Shown: piece after piece, positions 1 through 11,622 of the stretch
Layout: the number at the start of each line of letters is the position of its first letter
How positions within the stretch are numbered: position 1 is the first letter of the stretch
From: Brachionus rotundiformis
Lineage: Eukaryota; Rotifera; Eurotatoria; Ploima; Brachionidae
NCBI GenBank assembly: GCA_016802295.1
Contig: JAESIW010000138.1
Span: 1,435,904 to 1,499,903, forward strand
DNA: 64,000 nucleotides
Direction of reading: 5' to 3'
Notes under the pieces: model-generated
What the model saw: only the letters and a program-made list of their open reading frames with translations
What the model was told of the DNA's origin: nothing
Database searches by the model: none
Position numbers and translations under genes: made by a program

Positions 1-273
1 ATTTAATTATTTTATTAGTTGTAATAAGTATCCACAATTTGGGCAATTTTAATCTAATTTTTGAAAAAAGAGCTTTCAATAATTGTTTTGTCCAAATGAA
101 TAATTTCCAACTTGTTTCTTTAACCTGGATTAGCAAACACTTATCAATAGTAAAAAAAACAAAAATATGCTAAAATTCACGATTCATTTAAATAAATTAA
201 AAATTTTTAATAATTATTTATTAGAAATGTTCAATATGATAAACTCGTTTAATTTTCTATTTGATTTATTTTA

Positions 274-1377
274 TTAGGGAAAGTAAATATCACTCAAATC
301 GGCGTATCTCATAAAAGATAAATTATTTCTAAGCCAATAATCATTTCTTAATTGCATTTGATCTTTATTAGTGTAAACATATAGATTTTTGAAAGGAACA
401 ACCCGATTCCACATAGACAGAATGCCAAAACCCGAATGACTGACAACTCCAATATCACAATTTTGCATCAAATGAAAATCAAAAATCACATTTTGCCATA
501 TTTTGCAATCATAATTGTTCTTTAATTTATCTATATGAATGCTTGAATTAGTTGTATAAAAAACATAATGATTTTTGAAAAATTCCTCAGCTTCCTTTTT
601 GACATATTCGCGATCCGACGTCACAAATATTGAGTATCTAGCACTTTTGTTGGCATTCAAAAACTTGGAATAAATGAACTTCCAAAAATATTGAGAAACC
701 TTGGGATCGCTTTGAGCCTTGTGACCAGGATCACCAATTCTAACCTGAGCGCAAATGAGACTTGTCTTTTTATCCGGTTTTAATTTTGCTAACACAAATT
801 TATATCTTGATGCCAAGTTAGCATTTAGTCTGAATAGCTTTTTATACCAATTTTTAAATTGGTAAACTAATTTAAATTTATCCTGCACAAAGCCCAACTT
901 CTCAATGACTGTCTTTAAGTCAGGGTTTTCAGAAAAATCATTTGAAAACATATAAGAAGATTTAATTACTATTAAGTCTACATTTGAGTATCGACTTAAA
1001 AATTTTGTTGAATTTCTCAAAATTGTGCGTGAATGTTTGCCTAAAAAGAGAGTCTTTTTGGTATAATTAACCAATTTAAATTGTTTATGATCCCAATTTA
1101 TCTCACTGGGCACTAGAACTTTGGTCACATCACAATTTTTGGTCATCTTTATCAAAAATTTCCGTCCGGTCAGCAAAGCAAAAGCATAAGTTGACAATAA
1201 GCCTTTAAGTCGATCGCCCCATCCTCCGCACACATCTCTGTTTCCGCACTCGAATCGAACATACTTTGTGCTTGGTAAAGCTTTATGGTCAAACTTTATT
1301 GTAGTATTTCTATTCAAAAAAATAATTATTACTATATTAATAAGTGTAATAATAAAAAAAATCTTTAAGAAATTCAT
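274..1377 (-). CDS. Putative type II membrane glycosyltransferase (fucosyltransferase-like fold)
   Basis: Intronless 367-residue protein starting at the ATG at 1375-1377. Residues about 4-22 form a hydrophobic signal anchor followed by a lumenal domain, the usual shape of a Golgi type II enzyme. A Gly/Arg-rich motif near residue 50 (GGWGDRLKG), a central AQVRIGDPG resembling the nucleotide-sugar-binding arginine motif of GT23/O-FucT-type enzymes, and a late SHSGFG segment suggest a glycosyltransferase of that broad fold. The acceptor and donor cannot be read. The coding region ends right before a TTTATT (AATAAA on the minus strand), a plausible poly(A) signal. The open frame is clear; the enzymatic assignment is tentative, and a non-enzymatic membrane protein is possible. 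Confidence 0.55.
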   Translation of the reverse strand: MNFLKIFFIITLINIVIIIFLNRNTTIKFDHKALPSTKYVRFECGNRDVCGGWGDRLKGLLSTYAFALLTGRKFLIKMTKNCDVTKVLVPSEINWDHKQFKLVNYTKKTLFLGKHSRTILRNSTKFLSRYSNVDLIVIKSSYMFSNDFSENPDLKTVIEKLGFVQDKFKLVYQFKNWYKKLFRLNANLASRYKFVLAKLKPDKKTSLICAQVRIGDPGHKAQSDPKVSQYFWKFIYSKFLNANKSARYSIFVTSDREYVKKEAEEFFKNHYVFYTTNSSIHIDKLKNNYDCKIWQNVIFDFHLMQNCDIGVVSHSGFGILSMWNRVVPFKNLYVYTNKDQMQLRNDYWLRNNLSFMRYADLSDIYFP

Positions 1378-1962
1378 TTCCTAGTATCAAATTTTTTATT
1401 CTTCAAAAAGAATAAAGAAGAGTATTCTGTTTTAAATTAAAAAAAGATAGATTTTTAAAATTCTATCCACGAAACTAATTAGTCTAATGGTTCCAAGTCA
1501 TAAATCAAATTAATTTTATTTTTATAAATTTAATTGAAAAATTTTCTAAAAAGTTCAAAAAAATCATGCTAATATTTCTTATAAGGTTTTACAAGGTAAT
1601 CAAAGTTTTTTTTATTATTTACACTTTTAAAAATAATATAATTAGCTTTCAACTTTTCAAACTTTAAAGTAATTATTTAAGACTAAAATTAAAAATTTAA
1701 TTAAATGAATTTAAAATTAATTATTAATTCAAAGTGAAGAATCAAGTTTATTTTTTAATTAAATTTTTTTCCTACTTCTAACCCTCTGAAAAAAAAACAT
1801 TATTATATTTGATTTAAATTTACTCTTAATTAATCTTGTTACAAAAGAGACTCTCTTGAATCCCGGGAAAAATCAAAAAACCTTAAAAAAACTTTTGCCA
1901 AATTAAATATTTAATCAAATCTAGTCTTTAAATTATTAGACAAATAAATTTATTGCTTGAAA
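1378..1962. other. Intergenic spacer between two divergent genes
   Basis: AT-rich spacer between the minus-strand glycosyltransferase-like gene and the plus-strand ANKUB1-like gene. It probably holds both promoters. I see no clear TATA box, RNA gene or conserved ORF. Confidence 0.6.
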
Positions 1963-3832
1963 ATGAAATTATTTTTCAAAATTTTAAATGAAAAAAAAAA
2001 ATTATGTCTCAAAGTGTCTCAGGATCAAACAGTCCATGACATAAAATGTATACTTAAGGATCATTTTAATATTGATACCAGGTCTGGAGAGAGTCAGCTA
2101 AAAAAAATTGTTCTTGAATACAATTTCACAGAGCTTAATGATAAATGGTTCATTTCAGATCTTGCTATTCCAATGGGCTCCATCTTAAAATGTTATATCA
2201 GAATTGAAAAAAATCCGGAATTGTATGTTTTTGTTAAATGTCAAAAAAAAACCATCAAAATTTTTGAAACTGAATTTGATGCGGAAAAATGGACAGTCTT
2301 GGAATTGAGAGTAAATCTTCAAAATCTCACCGGTTTTCCGCTCAGCATGTTCAGACTTAAAACAAGCTTGAACAAAGACATGTTCGATAATAAGCTTCTT
2401 TCAGACTATGGTATTGAAAAAACAAGTCTTGTTATATTGGAAACATGGCTTAATTGGGATTCTTTAATTAATACAGCAATTGATGGCTATTCGAGAAATT
2501 TCTTAAAGCTGTTAAACTCTGATGAATTGATCAAATATTACCAGATGAAAGTTGGTCTGTTCATTGCTTGTCACCATGGAAATTTTGATCTTGCCAAAGC
2601 TTTAATGTCATTAGGCATCAAACCTGACAAGCCTGTTGGAGAAGTAGATTTTTTCCTAGATTAAATAAATTTTTAAGATATTTATTTTCAAGCATCCGTG
2701 CAGACAATGGTGCCAAGTAGAATTGCCAGATCTTGAGGATAAAATTGATCCTTCAAACAGATTCGATTATTTAAAAAGAGAATATCTGAGATGTCCTATC
2801 CATGCTGCTATTTTAAATGGACAACTTAAAGTATTGACTTTAATAGCGAGTACACATATTCATGCTTTGGAAACCATGGACGGTTATGGACTGCCTCCGT
2901 GGAGATTGGCTTTGCACAATAATCACAAAGATAAAGCCAAAAATTTGGAACAAAAAGAAGTGGCTAGATTTTTGCTGGGAAAAAGATTTGGTGGAAAGGT
3001 GAACATAATGGATAATTTTTCTTGTTCCATCAGTTTTTATGCAAGATTAAAAAATTGGTCCGAGAGGGCCAAAAATAGGGTTTATTTTTATTATGGGCCA
3101 AGTAAAAGCTCGCTTAAAAAGAAAATTGGACACAAGAATGGCTTAATAGGCTATAAATGCTTGATCGATGGCTACAATAACAATCTTAAAGATTATATTA
3201 ACTCCTACGACCGTCTCAGATCTAAATATCAATTTTATTATTATATTGACCAGGAAGAGAAAAGTAAGCTGGGACATCCGGATCTTTACTTCAAAACAAT
3301 TGGTCTAATTAAAGAAAACAAAAAAAAGAATAATATAAATGGTAAACCAATTGTCAAAATCGATAGACCAGTCCCGAAAACATATCAAAAATGGAGGAAT
3401 GCTTTTAATAAGATAATTTTTCGCAAAACTGTACTACAATACGCGGACATAATGATAAAATTAGGTGTCGAAATTGATGTTAACGAGTACGAACTTGATG
3501 AACGTGGAAAAAGTTCAAAAGAGGAAAATAAGAGAAAGATATCTATTAGACTTCCCGTGATTAAGAACTCAAGTGGTTCAAATTTACCACAACGCAAAAA
3601 TTCAAGGCTTTCTGTGACAAAATTTGAAAATGTCAAAATAGAAGTAGAAACGCTTAAATTGTTTGATAGACTAAGGGAAGGAATGACAAGTGAAGAAAAT
3701 GCTAGAATGTTACTAGCCGAGGCTAGTAATGCTAACAAAAAATGGCTCAAACAAGTTCATCTGGCATCTAGATTGGCAACTACGAATGTAAAACGAATTA
3801 TACAGCGAAAATCAATTTTAAATAATAAATAA
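1963..3832 (+). CDS. ANKUB1: ANKUB1-like protein: ubiquitin-like N-terminus and ankyrin region
   Basis: Two exons, 1963-2643 and 2693-3832, split by a 49-nt phase-0 intron (GTAGAT..AG), give about 606 residues. The ATG at 1963 puts MKLFFKIL at the N-terminus, the first strand of a beta-grasp ubiquitin-like domain. A second ubiquitin-like stretch follows at about residues 85-150. Ankyrin-type segments run from about residue 195 (LFIACHHGNFDLAKALMSLGI, then HAAILNGQLKVLTLIAS after the junction). The joined HPCRQWCQ segment across exon 2 is what I recall of ANKUB1 proteins. The C-terminal half is basic and lysine-rich. The role of ANKUB1 is poorly known; scaffold or ubiquitin-pathway functions are guesses. 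Exon structure is well supported by frame continuity. Confidence 0.7.
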
Positions 3833-5736
3833 ATAAATGATAATAAATAAATTGTTTTTTCATAAATATTAAAGATTTTTAAATTAATGAATTGTGTATA
3901 ATATTAAAAAAATTAAATTTAACTAAATTTCTTGATTTGATTCTATTCATTTAAAATTACAAGATATTTGAATCGTATTCAATTATAAGTCTTTAATTCT
4001 TATTAGGCCTAAAACCTTTTAAATTATAGATTATTGTAAATAAACATGGATTAGTTTATCTAATTTTTAATTCTTATTCACTTACAATTAATTAAAAAGA
4101 TATTTCCGTCAATTTGGATTATTTTTTATTTACTTTTTTTAAAAATAACTTGATTTTTAAATAGTTTAAAAGAGATTTTTTAAAAAAATTATTTAAATTC
4201 TAAGCTATTTTAAAATATATTAGCAATAAATGAAATATTTTATAGAACTTTTTTGCTTTTGATAATATCCCAAAAGCCTAAATTTTGTGATCACACACTC
4301 TAAAAATATCATTCTGTCTTTCTATTGTCAACGGTGCTTTAAAAATATTGTTTTTATTATCTCTTTTATTTGATTTTTGGATTCATTGTTGATATTTAGA
4401 CTTTATTAATTAAAATGTATATTTGTAATTATGTCATACTAGAATTAAATAAATCTTAATACATTTTTCTTTTCATAAAAAAAATATATTAAATTCAAAT
4501 TTTGTTTATTAGTTAGTATCTAAATTAAATGAATAGGAATGTTTGTTTAATTTTTAATAAATCCATAATTTTAATACTTTAATCTAAGTCTGGTTGGTTT
4601 ATTGATAATCAGTTACACTTTATAATCTCAAATCCAAAACAACAATTTTAAATAATTATTTAAATATTTTTTCAAATATTATTAGAATAAATTATTAATT
4701 AAATAGAATTAGTTTTAAAAAATTTCTCATCAAATAAATAAAATATCTTAAATTTTGGCCCAGTATTCTGATCCTTGTAAAGCAATTTCACTTAAACCAA
4801 AAGCCTCAGAGCCTTAAGCCCAATATAAAGGTTTTAATTTAATATTTACGCAAACTTGAGCAAATAATAAAATTTTAAGCAAAATAAACTAAAGGACTCA
4901 TTAGTCTTTATTTCATACTCAAGTCATATTCCTAATTGAATAGCTTGTTATATCCCAAAGTGAGGGTCAAAGTTAATACCTTTGTGTTATGCAACCATTT
5001 AATGTAATTAAATTAAAATTACCAAATCTTGGATGTATGATTTGGCAAAGTTCGTTGAGATAAGATTTTGAAACTAATCTTATTACATAAACTCGATTAT
5101 GAATACGAGTAATTGGGCTAATGTAGCCCATCCTGGTCTATTTTGTTCTTACTTTTAACCTTAAATAATGAACAAAGAAACTATTCGCCATATGAAAAGA
5201 TTAGTGAATTTAGATAAAAAAATTTAAATTCTAGGAAAAAATTAAGACCTTTAAACAAATAGAAGGGTCCAAATTATACAAATACTTTCAATTCATTAAA
5301 TGTCAAGCTTTGTTTGGAAAGAAATGAGAATAGAGCTTTACTAATTTACAAGTTTATAATATTCAATGTTTGTATGTGTGTGGTGTGTGCCATTATTACA
5401 GTTGGTTTTGTAATAGATGGGTTGGATTTAGCTAAACGCTTGGTGAAATGGTGTAAAATTTTGACTAATGAATTTTATTTTTAAAATTTTTAAATGTTTC
5501 CTTTAAATCACGTACTTTAGGCCAAATACTTGTGGAATTTGACTTTAACTAATTTTCTAATTTTCCACATATATACACACACACACACAAACAACTCTAA
5601 AGTAACCATATTAGGTTAATATTTACATTTTGTAGATCTGGAATTCTTTGGAAACAAACATTTCCAAGTCTTTTGTTATAAATAGTGATAAATTTTTATG
5701 TCAAAGTCATTTTTTTAAATCTCGAATATAACCTGA
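3833..5736. other. Long intergenic region with GT/CA tracts
   Basis: Nearly 1.9 kb without a convincing gene on either strand. The part from about 4750 to 5460 is less AT-extreme than its surroundings but carries no sustained frame. A TG-rich tract lies at about 5368-5390 and a (CA)n microsatellite at about 5570-5589. Part of this must be the promoter of the receptor gene that starts at 5737. Confidence 0.5.
5570..5589. repeat. (TA)(CA)n microsatellite
   Basis: A run of alternating TA then CA dinucleotides of about 20 nt. A loosely complementary TG-rich stretch occurs about 200 bp upstream, so the two could pair, but no function is evident. Confidence 0.7.
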
Positions 5737-8175
5737 ATGGAACAAACAAGAAGTATTTGGTTATTGCTTTGTATTGTATGTCTAGCCAAGCAATACTCGA
5801 GCCAACATTTAGTCAGGCCTGATAATGGATTTCAACCTATTTATAACCATAATAGTAATGATTCACTTTTGATTTGAATATGAAAAAAAAATTTTATATT
5901 TTCTACCAAGCTCGACCAACATATCCACCTACACCTTTTAATAACTATCACAGCCACAATCAAAAGCCTGTTATCAATCATAATAGTAAGTCAGAATGTT
6001 TTGTTAAATAACTAAGAATTTTCTTAAAATACCAAATTTAATAAATAATCTCTTATTTTCTTTTATTATTTGATAAAAAAAAAATATATTTTTTTTAATT
6101 ATGTTCTAGCTCCACCGCAATATTCTCAGCAAAATTTGCCAAAACCAATAAATAATGGTTACAAGCCTCCACAAGTTCATACAAGTAACAATTGAGTTTT
6201 TATTTTTGTTAGATACAATTAATTTTATGTGTAGATCCACCTTATTCTCACACAGATTTGCCAAAACCAATACACAATAATTATAAGCCTATACCTACCC
6301 ATACGAGTAAATTAATACAAAAATTCAGCATCATTTTTATTCATATCAAATAAAAATTATTTTTCTATGTAGATCCACCTTATTCTCAGCATGATTTGCC
6401 AAAGCCAATACACAATGATGGATATCAGCCCTTGACTACGCCAAGCCGTAATTTTGACAAAAATATCATTTAAATTTATACTGAATTTAAACCAAATAGA
6501 AGACTATGACTACTCTCTGCCATTACATAAGGTTACTAGTTGTCCCTCGTTCGCATCCTTTAAATTTTCTTGTCAAGTAAATCATTTACTTAGCATCGAA
6601 AGTGTTGTCTTCTCTCAGGTGTTTGTAGATGAACGAGGTGAATGTGTAGCCGATTGGAAAGCAGAATGTAGAGATGACTCAGACGCATTGGATTTTACAA
6701 TTAAACAATGCTCTGGACAAGAATCTTGTAATATATATTCTTACAATTTGCGCTCACGTACCAAATGCAGTTACCATCAAGTGATTAGTGTTTTTTATAG
6801 ATGTATTCCCACATTTGAAGTAGTCAATGTGCCTATAAAATGTGATATATGCAAAAATGTCACTGTAAATAGTCACAATGATAATTATGGATTTATTCAT
6901 TCAGCTTGGTACCCATTGCTTTATCCAAGAGAGACATGTCATTCTCTTATTCAAAATAAACCAGATCATTTTATAATTATTTACTCAGTATCTGGTTATA
7001 TAGGATTAGATCGGATTGAAATCGAATCTGTCAATCAATATGGTGCATTGGTAATTAAAGAGACTCTTACAGGAAATTTGACCACTCAATTGGTGCTCAC
7101 ATCAGCCTTTAATGTAAACATAACTGTAATTACATCAGACACATATTACCAAAGTCAGCGTAAATTTCTTCTCTATTTTTTCATTGTTCCCAAATGCACA
7201 GTTGTTCTTTGTTCTAATGTTACTGGTCAACCAGGATCAAGTTTTCCCCATACTACTTTGCAAACAGTGATGTATACCAATGTGACCAATCAGTCTACAT
7301 TTGCTCCACCATTAGTTGCTGGTTCGACTCATAAAAAATTATCAGATGCTTGGCTAGCTGCTATTCTAGCTCTGGCCTATGCTCTCTTAATTGTTTTTGC
7401 AGTTTTATTGGCACTTTATTGTAGACGAAGAAGGCGACGCTACCATGATAACAGTGTTATGTTCAGTCCAAGTAGTATAAGCCAAAGCCAAATTATGAAT
7501 CCTCTATCTAGAGCCCAAAGTCAAATTAGTTTAAAGAACGAGATCAATCTGCCAATATCAAGTGTTGGCTACTTTGCCAATCACTTAGACCAGAGTGGAT
7601 TCTATTCACATTCTAGAGAAAACTACAACTTGGGCTATGAGGAGAGCATTGGTAAATTAAAACATTATGATGAAGATTATTCACAAGTGGTCACTGAAGA
7701 AGACAATTTGTCGGTTCATGCATCTACTTTTATGAATTATGGTGACGTGGATGTACAAGACAGAAGACAAAGCAGTGATTTGTCTTACCATGGATCAGTG
7801 TTACCTAATGTAGATTTAAATAGCATGAGCTATCCTTATTCAATGAAAACAAATACTCAACACGGATCCATATTAGCAAGTGGTTCAAACGAAAAAAATT
7901 TGTACAGAGGAGTTGAGATTACGAATGGCCCTTCAGTTGAAAGAGTTTGTGTTAGGAATATAAATGATAGTCTAATTGACACTAGTCATAGTGAAGATAA
8001 TTGTTTCTATGAGTCTAAAAAACAATTTGTTCAAGAGAACTCATCATCGTATCAAAGTGATTTTCATTCTTCAAATGAGGTAAGAGATAATGAAAAGACC
8101 TATGTGGTCAAGCTCTTTCCAATAAATGATAAAGAAGTACAAGAAATGAGCATGTATGTTGACAATAGACATTAG
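5737..8175 (+). CDS. Secreted-lectin-like/CUB-like single-pass membrane protein with tandem repeat exons
   Basis: Six exons: 5737-5854, 5911-5985, 6110-6184, 6235-6306, 6373-6447 and 6500-8175, giving about 696 residues. Exon 1 encodes a signal peptide (MEQTRSIWLLLCIVCLA). Exons 2-5 are 75, 75, 72 and 75 nt, all phase 1 to phase 1, each encoding one Pro/Tyr-rich repeat, consensus near PPYSQxDLPKPIxNxYKP. Exon 6 holds a Cys-patterned domain resembling SUEL/rhamnose-binding lectins (CSGQESC, then V-x-YRC), a CUB-like domain, one transmembrane helix (AILALAYALLIVFAVLLALY) followed by an arginine-rich stop-transfer, and a long serine/tyrosine-rich cytoplasmic tail of about 240 residues. It is probably a cell-surface receptor or adhesion protein; no ligand can be inferred. 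Domain naming is by pattern only. Confidence 0.72.
5911..6447 (+). repeat. Tandem array of four phase-1 mini-exons
   Basis: Four successive exons of 75, 75, 72 and 75 nt separated by short introns encode related 24-25 residue Pro-rich units. The last three are clearly homologous (PKPI core, PP start). Identical boundary phase means any unit can be skipped or added without a frameshift. The end of exon 1 also resembles the unit. Confidence 0.75.
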
Positions 8176-8900
8176 ATCCCAATTAATATGAAAACTTAAT
8201 TAGATTTGATTTGATTATTTATTTTTTTTGTTTGCTTATGTACAACTTGTTCATATTAAATAAAGGCTTTAAAAAGTTTAATTAATAATTTTGTTTTATC
8301 ATTCATTCGAAACAATTAAATAATAGTTTTATTTGTTTCTAAAAATATTTTTTATGCTTGATATTTTCAAAAGAATTTGTTTTACGGATATAAAATGGTA
8401 AATATGCTAAATTTTATCAAGAAGTTGATCCTAATTTCATTAAGGATTATATCTTGATTGACATTTAACAAAATATACTAATATAATATTCAACAAAAGA
8501 AATGAATTGAATTTTAATTTAATAAAATAAGAATAAATTAGATACCATTACATAAAGTTTATTAAATATTTAAGTTTTTTTAAATTTAAATTATGAAATT
8601 TTACTTAAAAGTCAAACTTTTTTTTTCAATAGAAAATATATTTTTAATTAAAGAAAAAATAATTATCTTTTTTTCCCACTTTTATCTATTCAGAAAACTG
8701 TCTCTTTATACTAATTGTTCAAAATGTTCTCAAAAAACTGATGCTTGAAATATAATCGACCATCTCTTTTTGTAATAGGGATCGGCATCCCAAGTTCAAC
8801 ACAAACAAAAAATTTGCAACAAAGCCAGTTGTTTTTACTCACGAATGAACTCTAAACTTTGAATGGGTTCGCTTAAAAAAAAGAATAGTAAAATTTACTC
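8176..8900. other. Intergenic AT-rich spacer
   Basis: Downstream of the receptor stop codon there is an AATAAA-like signal near 8258, then AT-rich sequence. I see no gene or RNA structure. Confidence 0.55.
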
Positions 8901-8919
8901 AAAGTGGATGAACAGTTTA

Positions 8920-9173
8920 TATGGTAACAGCGTCAAAGAATGATCAACATGCAGCAAAAGAAATGTGCAAAGCGTATTTTCAAAAATCGGCTTGGCACAG
9001 TTACGGTGAATATAAAATTTGGAGTGATTCAATGCATGTAATTGAAATAAACGATCAGATCAGTTGAGTATTTGCAACTCTAGATCTTAACATTGAGAAA
9101 AATAGAGGCCGTCGAAATAGACTCTCCCGGCTCTTGAGAGAAATTCAACTGGTCCTTTAAATGAAAACGTTTT
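8920..9173 (+). pseudogene. Degenerate coding fragment, probably transposon-derived
   Basis: A patch with higher GC than its surroundings reads as two short in-frame pieces separated by a stop. The second contains NRGRRNRLSRLL, which resembles the RGRP/K linker common in transposon-derived or FLYWCH-type proteins. No start, splice sites or full domain can be seen. It lies just upstream of the retrotransposon fragment and may be part of the same dead insertion. The assignment is weak. Confidence 0.3.
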
Positions 9174-9379
9174 CAGGCCAACACAAACTGACATCGAACC
9201 ATTGATTCAATAATCGATCAACAAAAAATCAAAACGGTAAAACCGAGAAATGAAAATGCGCAAGACCTAGAAAAAACTAATATATTTTTTTCTATTATCA
9301 CAGATATTTTTTCTAATTTTTTTTCTAATTTCCGAAAGTAAAAATTGTATCTACAAAAATATTAACCCAAAGAAAAAAC

Positions 9380-10075
9380 ATATTAATTAACAAAAAAGAA
9401 TTTATCTAAAACAATTCTCGAAAAAGATTTAGGTAAATATATTCAAAATGACTTGAAGTGGACTAACCAAGTAAAATATTGCACGAGTCGAGGAAATCGT
9501 ATTTAGCTATAATTAGAAAAAGTTTTAGGAATTTAAACATTGATACATTGAGAATGCTCTACACAGCACTGGTTAGACCTCATTTAGAGTTTGCCATTAG
9601 TTCATGGTGTCCATTTCTCGTAAAAGTACAAAGAAGAATGATAAAAATAATCCCTTCACTTCGAAAATTTGCCTACTCCAAAAGACTTGAAATGCTAAAT
9701 TTAAATAATCTCAAAGTTAGAAGGATGAGAGGAGACTTAATCCAACTTTTTAAAATTATTAAAAGATATGAAATTATCAATTTTGAAAATGGTATTAATT
9801 TTTCTCGAAACCAATCGTATAGCTAAAGAAGACATGACAAATGTTTAGTTAGAGAAGATGTGAAAAGTTGCATGCAACAATATCATTTCTTAACAAATCG
9901 AGTGGTTAATGCCTGGAATAGTCTACCTCAATACATCGTCAATTCCGAATCAATCATTAATTTCAAAATTAACCTAGACAAATGGCTCAAAAAACAGTCT
10001 AATTCACTGCCATAGCTTCGAAGAAGCTTAACCCAACGCTTCGCAGTATTATTTACTACTATTTCCTCCTACTAA
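9380..10075 (+). mobile_element. Decayed 3' end of a non-LTR retrotransposon (reverse transcriptase C-terminal region)
   Basis: Translation in pieces gives motifs typical of the end of LINE ORF2 proteins: EKDLGKYIQNDLKW, then LRMLYTALVRPHLEFAISSW, then VQRRMIKIIPSLR, KRLEMLNL, and finally RVVNAWNSLP. These sit in different frames or across stop codons: one frameshift lies near 9490, residues seem deleted before 9630, and a stop follows at about 9824. The catalytic core of the reverse transcriptase is absent, so this is a 5'-truncated, inactive copy, most like the Jockey/CR1 group. It cannot code for a working enzyme. Confidence 0.75.
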
Positions 10076-10916
10076 CAGGAGAACTGACTACTTTAAATCT
10101 ATTCTTGATTGAAAAAATTCGATAAACTTTGCCAAAGCAAAAGTTCTAAAGAAACAAATATTTTTATTTTATAAATAAATTCTTTTTCTTAATTTTAAAA
10201 ATTTTATTTAAAGTTAAAATGAAAATTATGCTCCAAAAATTTTTTAAAACTAGACCATTATCATTTTTTTAATTAATATGGAATCATAATTTTTAAAAAA
10301 TATTGTCAAAATTAAATTTAATTTTATTAAGTTTTACTCAAAAAAGATATGAAAAAAACTAGTGCGACTAAATTTATTAGCAAAAATGTAAGCCCAGTTA
10401 AATTTTGATTCAGAGTCCTTCTTACTTTATAATTCTTATAGCATGACGAACATTATTTGCTCCATTAGAACTTTTCCAAAGTTGGAAACTATTTTATATA
10501 TATATTTGTGAATAGGCTACTGGATTTAAAATTTAGATCTCAAATTTATTTAAATTTTTAAAATAAACTCTTAATTAATAAATAGAAAAAAATCGAAAGA
10601 GATATTCTTCTAATTATCAAGAAAAGTTAGCATTAAAAAATGAAAAAAATTGCCTAATTATAAACTTGGATAAAATTTTTTAACATTTTAAGACTAATAA
10701 TTTGGTATAAAAACCGAACATATTCAAAGCGCATTTTGCATCAAAACAATGCACCTAATGGTAGACTTTATATGAGCGTATATGCTCATAGTTTAAAAAT
10801 TATAATCAAAAAAAAGCTTGAATTTATTTTACTTATTACTATATACACTAAATAACTAAACAGAATGCGTCTTACTGAAATATTAAATCAATTATTATAT
10901 TTAGATAAATTTAAAA
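10076..10916. other. Intergenic spacer, COX5A upstream region
   Basis: AT-rich sequence between the retrotransposon remnant and COX5A. No gene is visible. It should contain the COX5A promoter, but no obvious TATA box stands out. Confidence 0.5.
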
Positions 10917-11415
10917 ATGTTGTCCTCTATCCGTGCACCATTGATGCGAGTGGTATCACTAAGAGCCATGACTGCTCGCTCGTACTCATCAGCTAAAGAA
11001 TCCGACGAAGACTTCGATAACAGATGGGAATCTTACTTTAAGCGACCAACTTTGGACGGATGGGAGTTGCGAAAAGGAATTAATGACATGCAAGGTTTTG
11101 ACAGTTTTCCAGAACCAAAAATTGTAGTCGCTTGCCTTGAGGCTTGTCGACGACTCAACGAGCCCTCGTTGGCCACCAGATACTTGGAAGCTCTTAAAGT
11201 AAACCATTCGTGATCGACTCACTTGTCCATATTTAACTTTTTTCTTCCAGTGGAAAGCCGGAAAAGATGTAAAAGCCATCTACCCATGGTTAATTCAAGA
11301 AATCCGACCAACTTTGGATAAACTAAAAATTGCCACCCCAGAGGACTTGGGCTATGACAAGCCAGAGCTTGGATTAAAAAATGTTTTTGAGATGAAGGGT
11401 CCTAACGACTATTAG
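10917..11415 (+). CDS. COX5A: Cytochrome c oxidase subunit 5A, mitochondrial
   Basis: Exons 10917-11198 and 11251-11415 with a 52-nt phase-0 intron give 148 residues, about the length of animal COX5A. The first 25 residues are basic and hydroxylated without acids, a typical matrix-targeting presequence. The mature part has the family's hallmarks: FDNRWESYFKRPTLDGWELRKG, PKIVVACLEACRRLN, TRYLEALK, and the C-terminal WLIQEIRPTL and TPEDLGYD segments. COX5A is a nuclear-encoded structural subunit of complex IV on the matrix side of the inner membrane. The assignment is secure; only transcript ends are unknown. Confidence 0.93.
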
Positions 11416-11622
11416 ATCATAGATTAAATTAAGGGAAAAAAAATTTTTAAATCTGGACGTTCTCATCGATTAATGTAAAACCAATAAAAATTTTCATAAA
11501 ACTAAATATGTTTAGATAATAGAAATTATTAAAAATAAATTTATTTAATTTAATTGTAGGGTGGAACTTAAAATCCACATTTACACTCTCAACTAAAGAT
11601 AATTATCCCCTTCTTTTTAGAA

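Noticed and set aside
3385..3750. Open frame on the minus strand of the ANKUB1-like gene
   Set aside because: Overlaps a clearly coding exon on the other strand and its composition (Ser/Leu-rich) is a mirror of the Lys/Glu-rich real frame.
5341..5590. TG-rich tract and CA tract considered as a functional inverted repeat or Z-DNA element
   Set aside because: Both tracts are short and imperfect, and such microsatellites are common in spacers.
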